Shown: positions 6,637 through 15,729, counted from the stretch's first letter. The stretch is DNA of 32,530 nucleotides from Muribaculaceae bacterium (GCA_017409345.1 JAFQSX010000010.1:1-32530); one strand, 5' to 3'. Made by a program: numbers and translations. The notes: generated by a model from the sequence alone, not told the origin.

Positions 6637-6764
6637 TTAGTTAAACTTATTTATTCAAATTTTGTCAGAATGAAAAGGAGGGTTTGATATGTGCATCTTA
6701 GTAGAGGTGTATTTAATATATCCTTATTGCAAAATTTGAAACACATAATTTTATAAATTTAAAA
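6637..6764. other. Gap before the S41 protease, with a spaced inverted repeat
   Basis: No TAnnTTTG box is visible. TTCAAATTTTG (6654-6664) and CAAAATTTGAA (6730-6740) form an 11-bp inverted repeat 65 nt apart. An AAGGAGGG at about 6674 precedes only a five-codon frame, which I do not call a gene. Confidence 0.4.
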
Positions 6765-8369
6765 ATGAAGAAAATTTTAACTATAGCCATTTGGGGATTT
6801 TGTTGTTGTGCAGCAATGGCTCAAAGTATGGTTATGTCCCCATCGCAAAAACTTCGTTATGCCGAAGGTATTATTGAAGGTTACTATGTTGACACGGTTG
6901 ACGCCAATAAAATAACTGATGAGGCGATTATTGCAATGTTAAAGACGCTTGATCCTCACTCTTCTTACTCAACGCCTGAAGAAACAAAAGAATTGACCGA
7001 GCCGTTGAAAGGTAAGTTTAGTGGTATCGGTATCACTTTTAATATGCAAAGTGATACACTTTATGTTTTGCAAACGGTGGCTAATGGTCCGTGTGAAAAG
7101 GTGGGAATTGTTGCCGGAGACCGAATAATAAGTGCAAATGATACCATTATTTCGGGTGTAAAAAAGAAAAATAATGATGTGATAAAACTTTTGCGTGGTC
7201 CCAAGGGAACAGAAGTAAATTTAAAAGTAAAACGCAAGGGTAAAAAAGATTTGTTGTCTTTTCGTGTGATTCGTGAGGAAATTCCTATCTATAGTATTGA
7301 TGCATCTTATATGGCTGATGCTTCAACAGGTTATGTGCGCATTTCTCGCTTCGCAGAAGAAACCGACGAAGAATTCAAACGGGCGATAAAAGAGTTGAAG
7401 AAAAAAGGGATGAAGAATCTCATTATCGACCTTCAAGATAATGGTGGCGGTTATTTGGGTACGGCATATCAATTGGCTTGTCATTTCTTGAAGAATGAAG
7501 ATTTGGTTGTCTATACCGAAGGTCGAAACTCGGCTCCATATTATTTTAGAGCCGAAGGTGATGGCGATTTGCAAAACGGAAAAGTGATTATACTTGTTAA
7601 TCAATATTCGGCATCGGCAAGTGAAATTGTTGCAGGTGCTATTCAAGATAATGACCGCGGATTGGTCGTGGGGCGACGCACTTTTGGTAAAGGATTAGTG
7701 CAACGTCCGTTTCCATTCCCTGATGGATCTATGATTCGTCTTACAATATCACGTTATCATACTCCATCGGGAAGATGTATTCAAAAACCATATACAGAAG
7801 GTGACGAAGAAGCCTATCGTAACGATATGTTGAATAGATATGAGTCGGGTGAATTCATGAATGCTGATAGTATTCATTTTGCTGATTCTCTCAAGTATTC
7901 AACACTTAAAAATAAAAGAGTAGTATATGGTGGAGGTGGAATTATGCCCGATAAATTTGTGCCACTTGATACGACTGAGTATAGCGATTATTATCGCAAT
8001 ATGATTGCGAGCGGTAATTTACATAAATATTGTCTTGAATTTGTGGATTTGAATCGAGGTGATTTAAAGGCTAAATATCCTGTAGATGACGACTTTGTGA
8101 AGGATTTTGTCGTAACGGATGATATGATGAAACAACTAATTGAACGTTGTGAAAAAGATAGCATCAAATATGATGAAGGGCAATATCGTCGTAGCGAAAA
8201 AGTGTTGAAGATGGCAGTTAAAGCCAATATTGCTAGTGACCTTTACGGCTCAAAAAGTTTTTATAAAGTGTCTAACCCTCATGATAAATCGTTTAGGACT
8301 GCTCTAGAGTTGATTAATGATGATAAAGAGTATTATCGTCTATTGAAAGAGGGTGGTTTTAAAAATTAA
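6765..8369 (+). CDS. S41-family C-terminal processing peptidase
   Basis: A 534-aa exported serine protease of the CtpA/Prc type, which trims or degrades periplasmic proteins from their C-termini. Residues 1-19 are a signal peptide (ending AMA-Q). A PDZ domain spans about 80-165 (GKFSGIGITF ... VGIVAGDRI). The S41 core follows, with NGGG at 227-230, the probable nucleophile S284 in QYSASASEIVAGA and the general base K309 in TFGKG; the 25-residue Ser-Lys spacing equals that of E. coli Prc. A C-terminal extension of about 150 residues follows the core. Bacteroidales genomes commonly place this gene after parE-coaD. The next ORF begins one nucleotide after its stop, which indicates translational coupling. 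Confidence 0.92.
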   Translation: MKKILTIAIWGFCCCAAMAQSMVMSPSQKLRYAEGIIEGYYVDTVDANKITDEAIIAMLKTLDPHSSYSTPEETKELTEPLKGKFSGIGITFNMQSDTLYVLQTVANGPCEKVGIVAGDRIISANDTIISGVKKKNNDVIKLLRGPKGTEVNLKVKRKGKKDLLSFRVIREEIPIYSIDASYMADASTGYVRISRFAEETDEEFKRAIKELKKKGMKNLIIDLQDNGGGYLGTAYQLACHFLKNEDLVVYTEGRNSAPYYFRAEGDGDLQNGKVIILVNQYSASASEIVAGAIQDNDRGLVVGRRTFGKGLVQRPFPFPDGSMIRLTISRYHTPSGRCIQKPYTEGDEEAYRNDMLNRYESGEFMNADSIHFADSLKYSTLKNKRVVYGGGGIMPDKFVPLDTTEYSDYYRNMIASGNLHKYCLEFVDLNRGDLKAKYPVDDDFVKDFVVTDDMMKQLIERCEKDSIKYDEGQYRRSEKVLKMAVKANIASDLYGSKSFYKVSNPHDKSFRTALELINDDKEYYRLLKEGGFKN

Positions 8370-8370
8370 G

Positions 8371-9114
8371 ATGAATAAGGACAACGCTTCTACACTTGAT
8401 GTGCGTCATGACCCAATGGGTGCTGCTATCGCTGATTTTTATAAAAATGGTGTGGCAGGCCGATTGCGAGTTTTCTCGTCATTGTTTGATGAAGATGAGA
8501 TTCCTGTTGAGCACCTTTTTAGAGAAGAAGATGAAATGGGAGAGTTGGAATTGACGGCTCTCGATTGCTCGGTGGGCAAGGTGCTTGATGTGGGGGCCGG
8601 TGCCGGGTGTCATGCCCTCGCTTTGCAAGATAGGGGAGTGGAGGTGACTGCCATTGATGTGTCGCCACTGTCGGTAAAAGTGATGAGCGACAGTGGGGTG
8701 GAAGATGCCCGTTTGGTAAATCTATATGATGAATCGTTGCAAGGTAGTTTTGATACAATCTTATTGTTGATGAATGGTTCGGGGATAATCGGTAAGATTG
8801 AAAATATGCCTCGATTTTTTGCTCGCATTAATCAGTTGCTTGCCGAGGGTGGTCAAGTGCTTATGGATTCAAGCGATTTGATATATCTATTTGAGGACGA
8901 AGATGGTGGAGTGGATATTGATCTTGCAGGAGATTACTATGGCGAAGTTGATTTTATGATGCAATATAAAAATATAAAAGGGGAAACTTTTGATTGGTTA
9001 TATGTCGATTTTGCGACTCTTGCTTTCCATGCCGCGGAGAATGGCTTTGAGGCTGAACTGGTGAAACAAGGTGAACACTATGACTATCTCGCACGTTTGA
9101 CTCGAAAAGAATAG
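8371..9114 (+). CDS. Class I SAM-dependent methyltransferase
   Basis: A 247-aa protein. I chose the ATG at 8371, one nucleotide after the preceding stop; a GTG at 8353 would overlap the upstream gene. Motif I (VLDVGAGAGCHA, from 71) and the acidic residue ending beta-2 (D96 in TAIDVS) form the S-adenosylmethionine pocket. FDTILLLMNGSGIIG matches motif II, and the GGQVLMDSSDL strand follows. There is no signal peptide, so it should be cytosolic. The substrate cannot be read from the sequence. Coupling to the S41 protease may be an operon habit of the lineage rather than a functional link. Confidence 0.85.
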   Translation: MNKDNASTLDVRHDPMGAAIADFYKNGVAGRLRVFSSLFDEDEIPVEHLFREEDEMGELELTALDCSVGKVLDVGAGAGCHALALQDRGVEVTAIDVSPLSVKVMSDSGVEDARLVNLYDESLQGSFDTILLLMNGSGIIGKIENMPRFFARINQLLAEGGQVLMDSSDLIYLFEDEDGGVDIDLAGDYYGEVDFMMQYKNIKGETFDWLYVDFATLAFHAAENGFEAELVKQGEHYDYLARLTRKE

Positions 9115-9151
9115 TTGTTTATTGTCTGTTGCTGTTAATGTGTTTAAGTTT

Positions 9152-9772
9152 ATGAGAGAAGTAAATCCGGCTGAAACAAATAGGGCATACGCATTTGAAA
9201 TGTGGATGAAGGCGCCTATGCCTATGGTTACATTGTTCAAGACTCTCGATGTGTCGCGATTGGTTAAGATTAGTCGCAAAACGGGTTTGAAGTTTAATAT
9301 GTTGATGTGTTATTGTATAGGTAAGGCTGCAAGTCAGATAAACGAGTTTTATCTATTGCCGGTTGGAGATAAATTGATGCAATATGATGCTTTGGCGGTA
9401 AATACAATTGTGGCAAATGCGAGAGGGGGAGTTAGCTCCTGTGATGTTCCATTTGAAGAAGACTTGAACTTGTTTAATTCGCAATATCTGCAACTCACAT
9501 CGCAGGTGGCTCAAAGTTGTGTGGACTATGATATAGCAGATAGAATGGTTATTGGCACATCGGCATTGGTGCAATGTGAAATCGATGGGGCAGTGGGAAT
9601 GTATTCAGGCATATTCAATAACCCATTTATTATTTGGGGAAAATATAAACGCAATTTCTTCAAAACAACGCTTGCAATATCATTTCAATTTCATCACACT
9701 CAAATGGATGGTGCTCATGCTGCCCGGTTTCTTAACGGAGTGCAAAAAGAAATTAATACCCTTCAAGTTTAA
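9152..9772 (+). CDS. CatA-family acyl/acetyltransferase
   Basis: A 206-aa protein of the chloramphenicol O-acetyltransferase fold. I chose the ATG at 9152 (MREVNPAETN); a TTG at 9122 would add ten residues. The catalytic motif HHTQMDG is at 181-187, so H182 and D186 are the likely active-site pair (HxxxD as in CAT). The family's central region is present, with TSALVQ and NNPFIIWGKY. The length is close to classic CAT (about 215 aa). Homologues are widespread chromosomal genes in Bacteroidales, so acetyl transfer to some small molecule is likely, but drug resistance should not be assumed. It follows the methyltransferase by 37 nt. Confidence 0.85.
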   Translation: MREVNPAETNRAYAFEMWMKAPMPMVTLFKTLDVSRLVKISRKTGLKFNMLMCYCIGKAASQINEFYLLPVGDKLMQYDALAVNTIVANARGGVSSCDVPFEEDLNLFNSQYLQLTSQVAQSCVDYDIADRMVIGTSALVQCEIDGAVGMYSGIFNNPFIIWGKYKRNFFKTTLAISFQFHHTQMDGAHAARFLNGVQKEINTLQV

Positions 9773-10053
9773 TATTATAGTTCTCATATTATTATAGTAT
9801 ATATAATTAATGTGTATTGTAGAGCAGTTGGGTAACGTGATCCAAATGTATAGTAGTGGTAAAGGGTAGAGTGTAAAGGGTAGGGAGAAGAGAGAAGATA
9901 GAAGGGGGAGTGCCTATCCAATAAATGAGTTTTATTGCAGTTTTTTTTGATTGAGAATATTTTGTTGGATTTTTATTTGGTTTATAAAATAAACTTGTTT
10001 ATCTTTGCAGTGTGATTTATAAACTAAAGATAAAAACTAAAACAATTAAGAGT
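9773..10053. other. Intergenic region with purine-rich tract and promoter
   Basis: It begins AT-rich (ATTATAG units). A G/A-rich stretch at about 9858-9909 contains repeated AAAGGGTAG units, and the promoter for the next gene follows. I see no intrinsic terminator after the acetyltransferase gene. Confidence 0.5.
9976..10007 (+). promoter_or_regulatory. Promoter for membrane protein / regulator pair
   Basis: -33 TTTG (9976-9979), a 20-nt spacer and -7 TATCTTTG (10000-10007), followed by CA. This is a full match to the Bacteroides consensus, 46 nt before the ATG at 10054. Confidence 0.8.
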
Positions 10054-10674
10054 ATGGAAAAACAAAAATTTAGTGCCGAAGCAAGTTTGGAACTTATTTC
10101 GCAAATGATTAACCAATCAAAGATGAATCTTAATGGTAAGAGTTTTAATTCATGGATAGGTTGGGGTGTTTATACATTATTGTTGGGTATAGTTATTCTT
10201 GCAATAGTTGAGTTTACAGGAGTGCAACAATGGTATTGGTTGTGGTTTTTAGAATTTGCTTATGCGATATTTGATTGTAAACGCAATCAACGTCAAGAAT
10301 CAACGGTAAAAACTCATATTGATAATGCAATCGTTGGGATCTGGAGTGCACTCGGATGGTTGTATATTCTCACTCCTGTGGCGATGACTTTCTCTGCGAT
10401 ATATCTTCAGCATTTTTGGGCATTAAATATGATAATGCCATTGGTGCTTATTTATACAATAGTGGGTGTGGCCTTTACCGGTGTAATATTGCGTGAAAAA
10501 TGGATTACTGCCATTCCTGTAATTTGCTCAATCTCTCCGTTGTATATGTTTGCGATAATTTCCTCTCAACAATTTGCGCAATGGCACATGATATTGTTTA
10601 TGGTAACATTCTTTGTGATAATGGTTGTGCCCGGTGTGATATTGAATTACAAGTGCAGAAAATTGAGTAAATAA
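10054..10674 (+). CDS. Multi-pass inner-membrane protein of unknown function
   Basis: A 206-aa protein starting at the ATG at 10054 (MEKQKFSAEA); a GTG at 10012 is in frame but overlaps the likely transcription start. A soluble N-terminus of about 30 residues (SLELISQMINQSKMNL) is followed by five or six hydrophobic segments at roughly 34-54, 59-73, 92-118, 122-144, 149-170 and 177-197. I see no catalytic motif. It is co-transcribed with a winged-helix regulator 21 nt downstream. Such pairs are common in Bacteroidota, and a regulator-controlled membrane response is plausible, but the substrate or signal is unknown. Confidence 0.8.
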   Translation: MEKQKFSAEASLELISQMINQSKMNLNGKSFNSWIGWGVYTLLLGIVILAIVEFTGVQQWYWLWFLEFAYAIFDCKRNQRQESTVKTHIDNAIVGIWSALGWLYILTPVAMTFSAIYLQHFWALNMIMPLVLIYTIVGVAFTGVILREKWITAIPVICSISPLYMFAIISSQQFAQWHMILFMVTFFVIMVVPGVILNYKCRKLSK

Positions 10675-10695
10675 TGTTTTTTAGCCTTTGGAGAG

Positions 10696-10983
10696 ATGAA
10701 GTTTAAGGATTTAGATGTATTGTTACACTCGCAATTAAGGTTGGCGGTAATGTCTTTGTTAGTGAGTGTTGAAAGTGCCGACTTTGTATATCTCAAAGAG
10801 CAAACGGGTGCTACATCGGGTAATTTAAGTGTGCAACTTGATAAATTGCAAGCAGCAGGATATATAGAGATTGAGAAAGGGTATAAAGGAAAGAAACCAT
10901 GTACCACTTGCCGTATAACCCCTCTAGGAGTTGATGCTTTCTCTAATTATATTGACGCATTAAAAACTTATATTAATAAGTAG
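10696..10983 (+). CDS. Winged-helix transcriptional regulator (HTH_34/MarR-like)
   Basis: A 95-aa, single-domain DNA-binding protein. Residues 6-30 (LDVLLHSQLRLAVMSLLVS) form the first helices. FVYLKEQTGATSGNLSVQLDKL is the helix-turn-helix (about 31-52). GYIEIEKGYKGKKPCTTCRIT is the beta-wing (about 56-76), followed by a C-terminal dimerisation helix. This layout matches the small family in which the whole protein is a wHTH domain. The CTTC pair of cysteines in the wing is notable and might sense redox or metal, but that is only inference. It probably regulates its own two-gene operon. A perfect terminator follows at 11011. Confidence 0.85.
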   Translation: MKFKDLDVLLHSQLRLAVMSLLVSVESADFVYLKEQTGATSGNLSVQLDKLQAAGYIEIEKGYKGKKPCTTCRITPLGVDAFSNYIDALKTYINK

Positions 10984-11010
10984 TATTCCCTTATATATAT
11001 ATTAATGTGT

Positions 11011-11052
11011 AAAGTCGCATTAGGAATACAACTCCTAATGCGACTTTTATAT
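11011..11052 (+). terminator. Intrinsic terminator after the regulator gene
   Basis: A perfect 15-bp stem: AAAGTCGCATTAGGA (11011-11025) with TCCTAATGCGACTTT (11033-11047) and a 7-nt loop. A T-rich tail follows. It separates this unit from the ribosomal cluster. Confidence 0.85.
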
Positions 11053-11163
11053 TGTTTTTTGGTTTTGTGTTTTAAATCTTAAATCAATTATGGTTTATCC
11101 ATATACAAAAAATAATAGACCGAGAGGGGTGATTTTTGCTTTTGTGTGGACAAAATGCATCAC

Positions 11164-11361
11164 AAAGAAGTTAAATAAATATAAAAATGTATTTTTTGAT
11201 AGCCTAAAATATATTATAAAGGTCGTCAAAAGAGACGTAAAATGGAATAAAAACGGCAGAAAAACAGTCAAATTGATATAAAATGGGGCAAAATAGGGCG
11301 CAAAACGAGGATGTAAAGGAGCTCTGGAGGCTTGGAAAGTAGCTAAAATAAGAGTTTAAAA
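11164..11361. promoter_or_regulatory. Helically phased A-tract array (predicted bent DNA)
   Basis: A-tracts start at 11183, 11206, 11218, 11228, 11239, 11249, 11260, 11270, 11280, 11290, 11302 and 11315, then at 11336, 11345 and 11358, with a T6 at 11192. In the core (11228-11305) the steps are 10-12 bp, about one helical turn. Phased A-tracts bend DNA, and A-rich DNA just upstream of a -33 box can act as an UP element. Confidence 0.65.
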
Positions 11362-11363
11362 GA

Positions 11364-11395
11364 TTTGGTTATTAGCGAATTAATTAGTAATTTTG
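11364..11395 (+). promoter_or_regulatory. Promoter of the ribosomal supercluster
   Basis: -33 TTTG (11364-11367), a 20-nt spacer and -7 TAATTTTG (11388-11395), followed by CA. It is an exact match to the Bacteroides consensus and lies directly after the phased A-tracts. It is the only strong promoter visible before rpsL. Confidence 0.85.
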
Positions 11396-11536
11396 CAACG
11401 TTTTTCGGACTAACTTAATGCTGTAATATCGCTAACTCATTGAGAGAGAAAGTGGTATGCGGTGTTTTGGAGTGTGTAAAAATGGAATTTTTTTATAACA
11501 ATAATAAATTTTAAGTAACAAAAACAAAGAACTAAG

Positions 11537-11926
11537 ATGCCTACTATTCAGCAATTAGTAAGAAAAGGACGTGTTGCTCTTGAGGATAAGAGTAAATCAC
11601 CCGCACTTGATTCTTGTCCACAACGTCGTGGCGTGTGCGTGCGTGTGTACACTACTACTCCCAAGAAGCCTAACTCGGCTATGCGTAAAGTAGCCCGTGT
11701 GAGATTGACTAACGGTAAAGAGGTGAACTCTTACATCCCAGGTGAAGGTCACAACCTACAAGAACACTCAATTGTGTTGGTTCGTGGTGGTCGTGTTAAA
11801 GACCTTCCAGGTGTACGTTATCACATCGTTCGCGGTACACTTGATACTAGCGGTGTTAAGGATCGTACACAACGTCGCTCTAAATATGGAGCAAAACGTC
11901 CTAAAGCAGGTGCAGCTAAGAAGTAA
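11537..11926 (+). CDS. rpsL: Ribosomal protein uS12
   Basis: A 129-aa protein of the 30S decoding centre that helps monitor codon-anticodon pairing. The conserved loop TPKKPNSA (K43, K44) and RVKDLPG (K88) are intact; these are the positions where substitutions give streptomycin resistance in other bacteria, so the sequence looks like the sensitive type. It has the usual basic C-terminus. It is the first gene of the cluster, and rpsG follows only after an unusually long gap of 192 nt. Confidence 0.98.
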   Translation: MPTIQQLVRKGRVALEDKSKSPALDSCPQRRGVCVRVYTTTPKKPNSAMRKVARVRLTNGKEVNSYIPGEGHNLQEHSIVLVRGGRVKDLPGVRYHIVRGTLDTSGVKDRTQRRSKYGAKRPKAGAAKK

Positions 11927-12118
11927 TCGGGTCCAATAAACCGGTGAAGTAACTAAATCGCACAAGAGAAATTAAAAAGAAAACGAGTTTTTAACTTTGT
12001 TTTTGATTTATTGGAACGCTGACATTATTGGTTGAGTAAGCCACGATTAGAGAATTGATGCGCTGAAGAATAAAGATGAAAGCAACCAAGCAAACAAAAA
12101 CACAAAACGACAAAGAAA
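11927..12118 (+). other. Long rpsL-rpsG intercistronic region
   Basis: 192 nt without a gene, far longer than most gaps in the cluster. TCCAATAAA (11932-11940) pairs with TTTATTGGA (12007-12015) over 66 nt. A TAACTTTG box (11992-11999) lacks a -33 partner. In E. coli the same intercistronic region binds S7 for autoregulation, so a similar role is possible here. Confidence 0.4.
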
Positions 12119-12595
12119 ATGCGTAAAGCAAAACCTAAAAAAAGGGTAGTATTGCCCGATCCCGTCTTCAATGACGTGAAAGTTTCTAAGTTCGTTAACC
12201 ATCTTATGTATGATGGTAAAAAGAATATTTCTTATACAATATTCTACAACGCACTTGAGATTGTGAAATCTAAATTGCCTAATGAGGAAAAAACTGCGCT
12301 TGAAATCTGGAAAAAGGCGCTTGAAAATGTTACTCCTCAAGTGGAAGTTAAGTCTCGCCGTGTAGGTGGTGCTACTTTCCAAGTTCCTACTGAAATTCGC
12401 CCTGATCGTAAGGAATCAATTTCAATGAAAAATCTTATCCTTTATGCACGCAAACGTGGTGGCAAAACTATGGCCGACAAACTTGCTGCAGAGATTGTAG
12501 ATGCTTTCAATGACCAAGGTGGTGCATTCAAACGTAAAGAAGATATGCACAAAATGGCAGAAGCAAACCGTGCATTCGCTCATTTCCGTTTCTAA
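12119..12595 (+). CDS. rpsG: Ribosomal protein uS7
   Basis: A 158-aa protein that nucleates folding of the 16S 3' domain (30S head) and lines the E site. The family signature begins at [15 protein letters not shown], followed by [26 protein letters not shown] forms the beta-hairpin and [10 protein letters not shown] the C-terminus. The length is normal. In other bacteria it is the autoregulator of the str operon by binding its own mRNA, which gives interest to the 192-nt gap before it. Confidence 0.98.
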   Translation: MRKAKPKKRVVLPDPVFNDVKVSKFVNHLMYDGKKNISYTIFYNALEIVKSKLPNEEKTALEIWKKALENVTPQVEVKSRRVGGATFQVPTEIRPDRKESISMKNLILYARKRGGKTMADKLAAEIVDAFNDQGGAFKRKEDMHKMAEANRAFAHFRF

Positions 12596-12622
12596 TTTTT
12601 CATTGAATAATTATAGATTAAG

Positions 12623-14749
12623 ATGGCTAAATCAGACGAATTATTAAAATTTACCCGTAATATCGGTATTATGGCTCACATTGATGCTGGTAAAACTACT
12701 ACATCTGAGCGTATTCTTTTCTATACCGGTCTTACTCACAAAATCGGTGAAGTTCATGATGGCGCTGCTACTATGGACTGGATGGAGCAAGAACAAGAAC
12801 GTGGTATCACTATCACATCTGCTGCTACTACCGCATTTTGGAATTACGATAATAACAAATATAAAATCAACTTGATTGACACCCCAGGACACGTTGACTT
12901 TACTGTAGAGGTGGAACGTTCTCTTCGTGTTCTTGATGGTGCTGTTGCTGCTTTCTGTGCTGTTGGTGGTGTGGAACCTCAATCTGAAACAGTGTGGCGT
13001 CAAGCTGATAAATATAATGTGCCTCGTATCGGTTACGTTAACAAAATGGACCGTTCTGGTGCAAACTTCTTCGAAGTTGTGCGTCAACTTAAAGAAGTTC
13101 TTGGTGCAAATCCTTGTCCTATTCAAATCCCCATCGGTGCTGAAGAAACATTCAAGGGTATTGTTGACCTCGTAACTATGAAGGCTTACTATTGGCCCGA
13201 TGAACAACAAGGCGCTGATTATGTTATCGAAGAAATCCCTGCTACTCTTGTTGACGAAGCAGAAGAATGGCGTGACAAAATGCTCGAAAAAATTGCAGAG
13301 TATGATGACGCCTTAATGGAAAAATACTTCGATGATCCTTCTACTATCACTGAAGAAGAAATTCGCAAAGGCATTCGCAATGCGACTCTTAAAATGGACA
13401 TCGTGCCTATGACTTGTGGTAGTTCATTTAAAAATAAAGGTGTTCAATGCTTGTTGAACAATGTGTGTGCATATCTTCCTAGTCCTGCCGATGGTGGCGC
13501 TATTGAAGGCCATTCAATTGATAACCCTGAAGAAGTTATCACTCGTGAACCATCAAGTGATGCTCCTATGTGTGCTCTTGCATTTAAGATCGCAACTGAC
13601 CCATATGTAGGTCGTCTCTGCTTCTTCCGTGTATATTCGGGTGATATGTTGGCAGGAAGTTATGTGTTTAACTCTCGTTCGGGTAAAAAAGAACGTGTGT
13701 CACGTCTTTTCCAAATGCACTCAAGCAAGCAAAATCCTAAGGATGTAATCGGCTGTGGTGATATCGGTGCAGGTGTCGGTTTTAAGGATATTCGCACTGG
13801 TGATACTCTTTGTGCCGAAGATGCTCCAATCGTTCTTGAAGCTATGGAATTCCCCGAACCGGTTATTGGTATTGCAGTAGAGCCTAAAACTCAAAAAGAC
13901 CTCGACAAACTTGGTGTTGGTTTGCAAAAACTTGCTGAAGAAGACCCAACATTTACTGTTCAAACTAACGAAGAAACCGGTCAAACAGTTATTTCTGGTA
14001 TGGGTGAACTTCACCTTGATATTATTATCGACCGTCTCCGTCGTGAGTTTAAAGTAGAATGTAACCAAGGTCGTCCTCAAGTTACATATAAAGAAGCAAT
14101 CACTCAATCGGTTGAACTTCGTGAAGTGTTCAAGAAACAAACCGGTGGTCGCGGTAAATTTGCTGACATCATCGTTCGTGTTGAACCAGTTGACGAAGGA
14201 TTTGAAGGAAATCTTCAATTTGTTGATGAAGTGAAAGGTGGTAACATTCCTAAAGAATTTATCCCTTCAATTCAAAAAGGTTTCGTGACTGCAATGAAGA
14301 ATGGTGTACTCGCTGGTTATCCAGTGGAACAACTAAAAGTGACTGTTATTGATGGTTCTTACCACCCAGTTGACTCTGACCAACTTTCATTCGAACTTTG
14401 TGCAATCCAAGCATTCAAGAAAGCTTCAGAAAAAGCAGCTCCTGTTCTTCTTGAGCCAGTTATGAAGATTGAGGTTGTTACTCCGGAAGAAAGTATGGGT
14501 GACGTGATTTCAGACTTGAACAAACGTCGTGGTCAAGTTGAAGGTATGGAAACTAGCCGCAGTGGTGCTCGTGTTGTAAAAGCAAAGGCTCCTTTGGCAG
14601 AGATGTTTGGTTATGTAACTGCATTGCGTACTATTACATCTGGTCGCGCAACTTCAACAATGTCATTCTCTCACTATGATGTAGTGAGCACATCTATCGC
14701 GAAAACTGTCTTGACTGAATGCCAAGGCCGTGTTGATTTATTGAAATAA
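12623..14749 (+). CDS. fusA: Elongation factor G
   Basis: A 708-aa GTPase that drives tRNA-mRNA translocation and, with RRF, ribosome recycling. The G domain shows G1 AHIDAGKTT (18-26), switch I RGITITSA (60-67), G3 DTPGH (86-90) and G4 NKMD (140-143). Domains II to V follow, including the [11 protein letters not shown] motif of domain III and the domain IV segment with GRGKFADI. The length is standard for the bacterial housekeeping EF-G. It sits 27 nt after rpsG, and rpsJ follows by 19 nt. tuf is not adjacent in this window. Confidence 0.98.
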   Translation: MAKSDELLKFTRNIGIMAHIDAGKTTTSERILFYTGLTHKIGEVHDGAATMDWMEQEQERGITITSAATTAFWNYDNNKYKINLIDTPGHVDFTVEVERSLRVLDGAVAAFCAVGGVEPQSETVWRQADKYNVPRIGYVNKMDRSGANFFEVVRQLKEVLGANPCPIQIPIGAEETFKGIVDLVTMKAYYWPDEQQGADYVIEEIPATLVDEAEEWRDKMLEKIAEYDDALMEKYFDDPSTITEEEIRKGIRNATLKMDIVPMTCGSSFKNKGVQCLLNNVCAYLPSPADGGAIEGHSIDNPEEVITREPSSDAPMCALAFKIATDPYVGRLCFFRVYSGDMLAGSYVFNSRSGKKERVSRLFQMHSSKQNPKDVIGCGDIGAGVGFKDIRTGDTLCAEDAPIVLEAMEFPEPVIGIAVEPKTQKDLDKLGVGLQKLAEEDPTFTVQTNEETGQTVISGMGELHLDIIIDRLRREFKVECNQGRPQVTYKEAITQSVELREVFKKQTGGRGKFADIIVRVEPVDEGFEGNLQFVDEVKGGNIPKEFIPSIQKGFVTAMKNGVLAGYPVEQLKVTVIDGSYHPVDSDQLSFELCAIQAFKKASEKAAPVLLEPVMKIEVVTPEESMGDVISDLNKRRGQVEGMETSRSGARVVKAKAPLAEMFGYVTALRTITSGRATSTMSFSHYDVVSTSIAKTVLTECQGRVDLLK

Positions 14750-14768
14750 TACTTTATTTATAAATAAT

Positions 14769-15074
14769 ATGAGCCAAAAAATCAGAATTAAGCTAAAATC
14801 TTACGACCACAACTTGGTTGACAAGTCGGCTGAAAAGATTGTTAAAACTGTTAAGGCTACAGGTGCAGTGATCAGTGGTCCTATACCCCTTCCCACTCAC
14901 AAACGTATCTTTACAGTGAATCGTTCGACTTTCGTGAACAAAAAATCACGCGAACAATTCCAACTTTCATCATTCAAACGTCTTATCGACATCTACAACT
15001 CAACTGCAAAGACAGTAGATGCTCTTATGAAGCTCGAACTTCCTAGTGGTGTAGAAGTAGAAATTAAGGTGTAA
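14769..15074 (+). CDS. rpsJ: Ribosomal protein uS10
   Basis: A 101-aa protein of the 30S head, also NusE, which with NusB binds boxA RNA in antitermination. The signature is [10 protein letters not shown] at the start, with ISGPIPLPT and [12 protein letters not shown] further on. Only 19 nt separate it from fusA, so there is no room for the long S10 leader through which L4 regulates the operon in E. coli; the S10 block is simply read through from the str promoter. Confidence 0.98.
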   Translation: MSQKIRIKLKSYDHNLVDKSAEKIVKTVKATGAVISGPIPLPTHKRIFTVNRSTFVNKKSREQFQLSSFKRLIDIYNSTAKTVDALMKLELPSGVEVEIKV

Positions 15075-15111
15075 TTTTAGCAAAGTAGAAAATTTTTTAA
15101 ATTAAAGAGAA

Positions 15112-15729
15112 ATGCCAGGATTATTAGGAAAAAAAATCGGAATGACATCCGTTTTCAGTGCCGACGGTAAAAATGTACCGTGCACTGTTATCGAAGTAGG
15201 TCCTTGTGTGGTTACTCAAGTAAAAACTCTTGAAAATGATGGCTATGAAGCTTTGCAACTCGGTTACGAAGAGCAAAAAGAAAAACATACCACTCAACCC
15301 GAATTGGGTCATTTCAAGAAAGCAGGTGTAACTCCCAAGAGACACTTGGCCGAGTTCAAAGGATTTGAAGGCGAATACAAACTTGGTGACACTATTACTG
15401 TAGAAATGTTTAGCGAAAGCGACTTCGTTGATATCGCAGGCATTACTAAAGGTAAAGGTTTCCAAGGTGTTGTAAAACGTCACGGTTTCGGTGGTGTGGG
15501 TCAAACTACTCACGGTCAACACAACCGTCTTCGCGCACCCGGTTCTGTGGGCGCATGTTCTTATCCCGCTAAAGTATTCAAAGGAATGCGTATGGCAGGA
15601 CAAACCGGCAACAAGCGTGTAACCGTGCAAAACCTCCAAGTATTGAAGGTGATTGCCGACCACAATCTATTAATGATTAAGGGATCTATCCCCGGAAGTA
15701 AAGGTTCAATCGTAATAATTGAGAAATAA
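15112..15729 (+). CDS. rplC: Ribosomal protein uL3
   Basis: A 205-aa early-assembly protein of the 50S subunit that reaches toward the peptidyl-transferase centre. It begins [15 protein letters not shown]. The extended loop [15 protein letters not shown] and the [16 protein letters not shown] segment hold the invariant Gly/His residues, including the Gln that PrmB methylates in some bacteria. Its stop overlaps the rplD start by one nucleotide (TAATG), which indicates coupled translation. Confidence 0.97.
   Translation: MPGLLGKKIGMTSVFSADGKNVPCTVIEVGPCVVTQVKTLENDGYEALQLGYEEQKEKHTTQPELGHFKKAGVTPKRHLAEFKGFEGEYKLGDTITVEMFSESDFVDIAGITKGKGFQGVVKRHGFGGVGQTTHGQHNRLRAPGSVGACSYPAKVFKGMRMAGQTGNKRVTVQNLQVLKVIADHNLLMIKGSIPGSKGSIVIIEK

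Larger units (their letters stand above)
11048..11536. other. Control region upstream of rpsL
   Basis: A 489-nt gap. A 63-codon frame (11090-11281) is rich in Lys/Asn only because of A-tracts, and I do not call it a gene. From about 11164 to 11361 short A-tracts recur at about 10-11 bp. The promoter is at 11364-11395. The remaining 141 nt to the rpsL ATG form an untranslated leader in which I see no clear strong hairpin. Confidence 0.7.

Noticed and set aside
9152-9772. CatA-like gene as an acquired chloramphenicol-resistance gene
   Set aside because: It sits in a chromosomal gene run without mobile elements, and homologues are common chromosomal genes in this order. Resistance cannot be inferred from the motif.
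11090-11281. 63-codon open frame upstream of rpsL
   Set aside because: Its Lys/Asn-rich content follows from phased A-tracts, it has no family resemblance, and it lies within the promoter region.
11992-11999. TAACTTTG in the rpsL-rpsG gap as a promoter
   Set aside because: No TTTG is found 19-21 nt upstream, and the box occurs by chance often in AT-rich DNA.
12644-14218. Long antisense open frames opposite fusA (188 and 165 codons)
   Set aside because: Strong codon bias in highly expressed genes removes stop codons from an antisense frame. Similar shadows occur opposite rplC (15124-15663) and eno (30482-30934). None has a sensible protein sequence.
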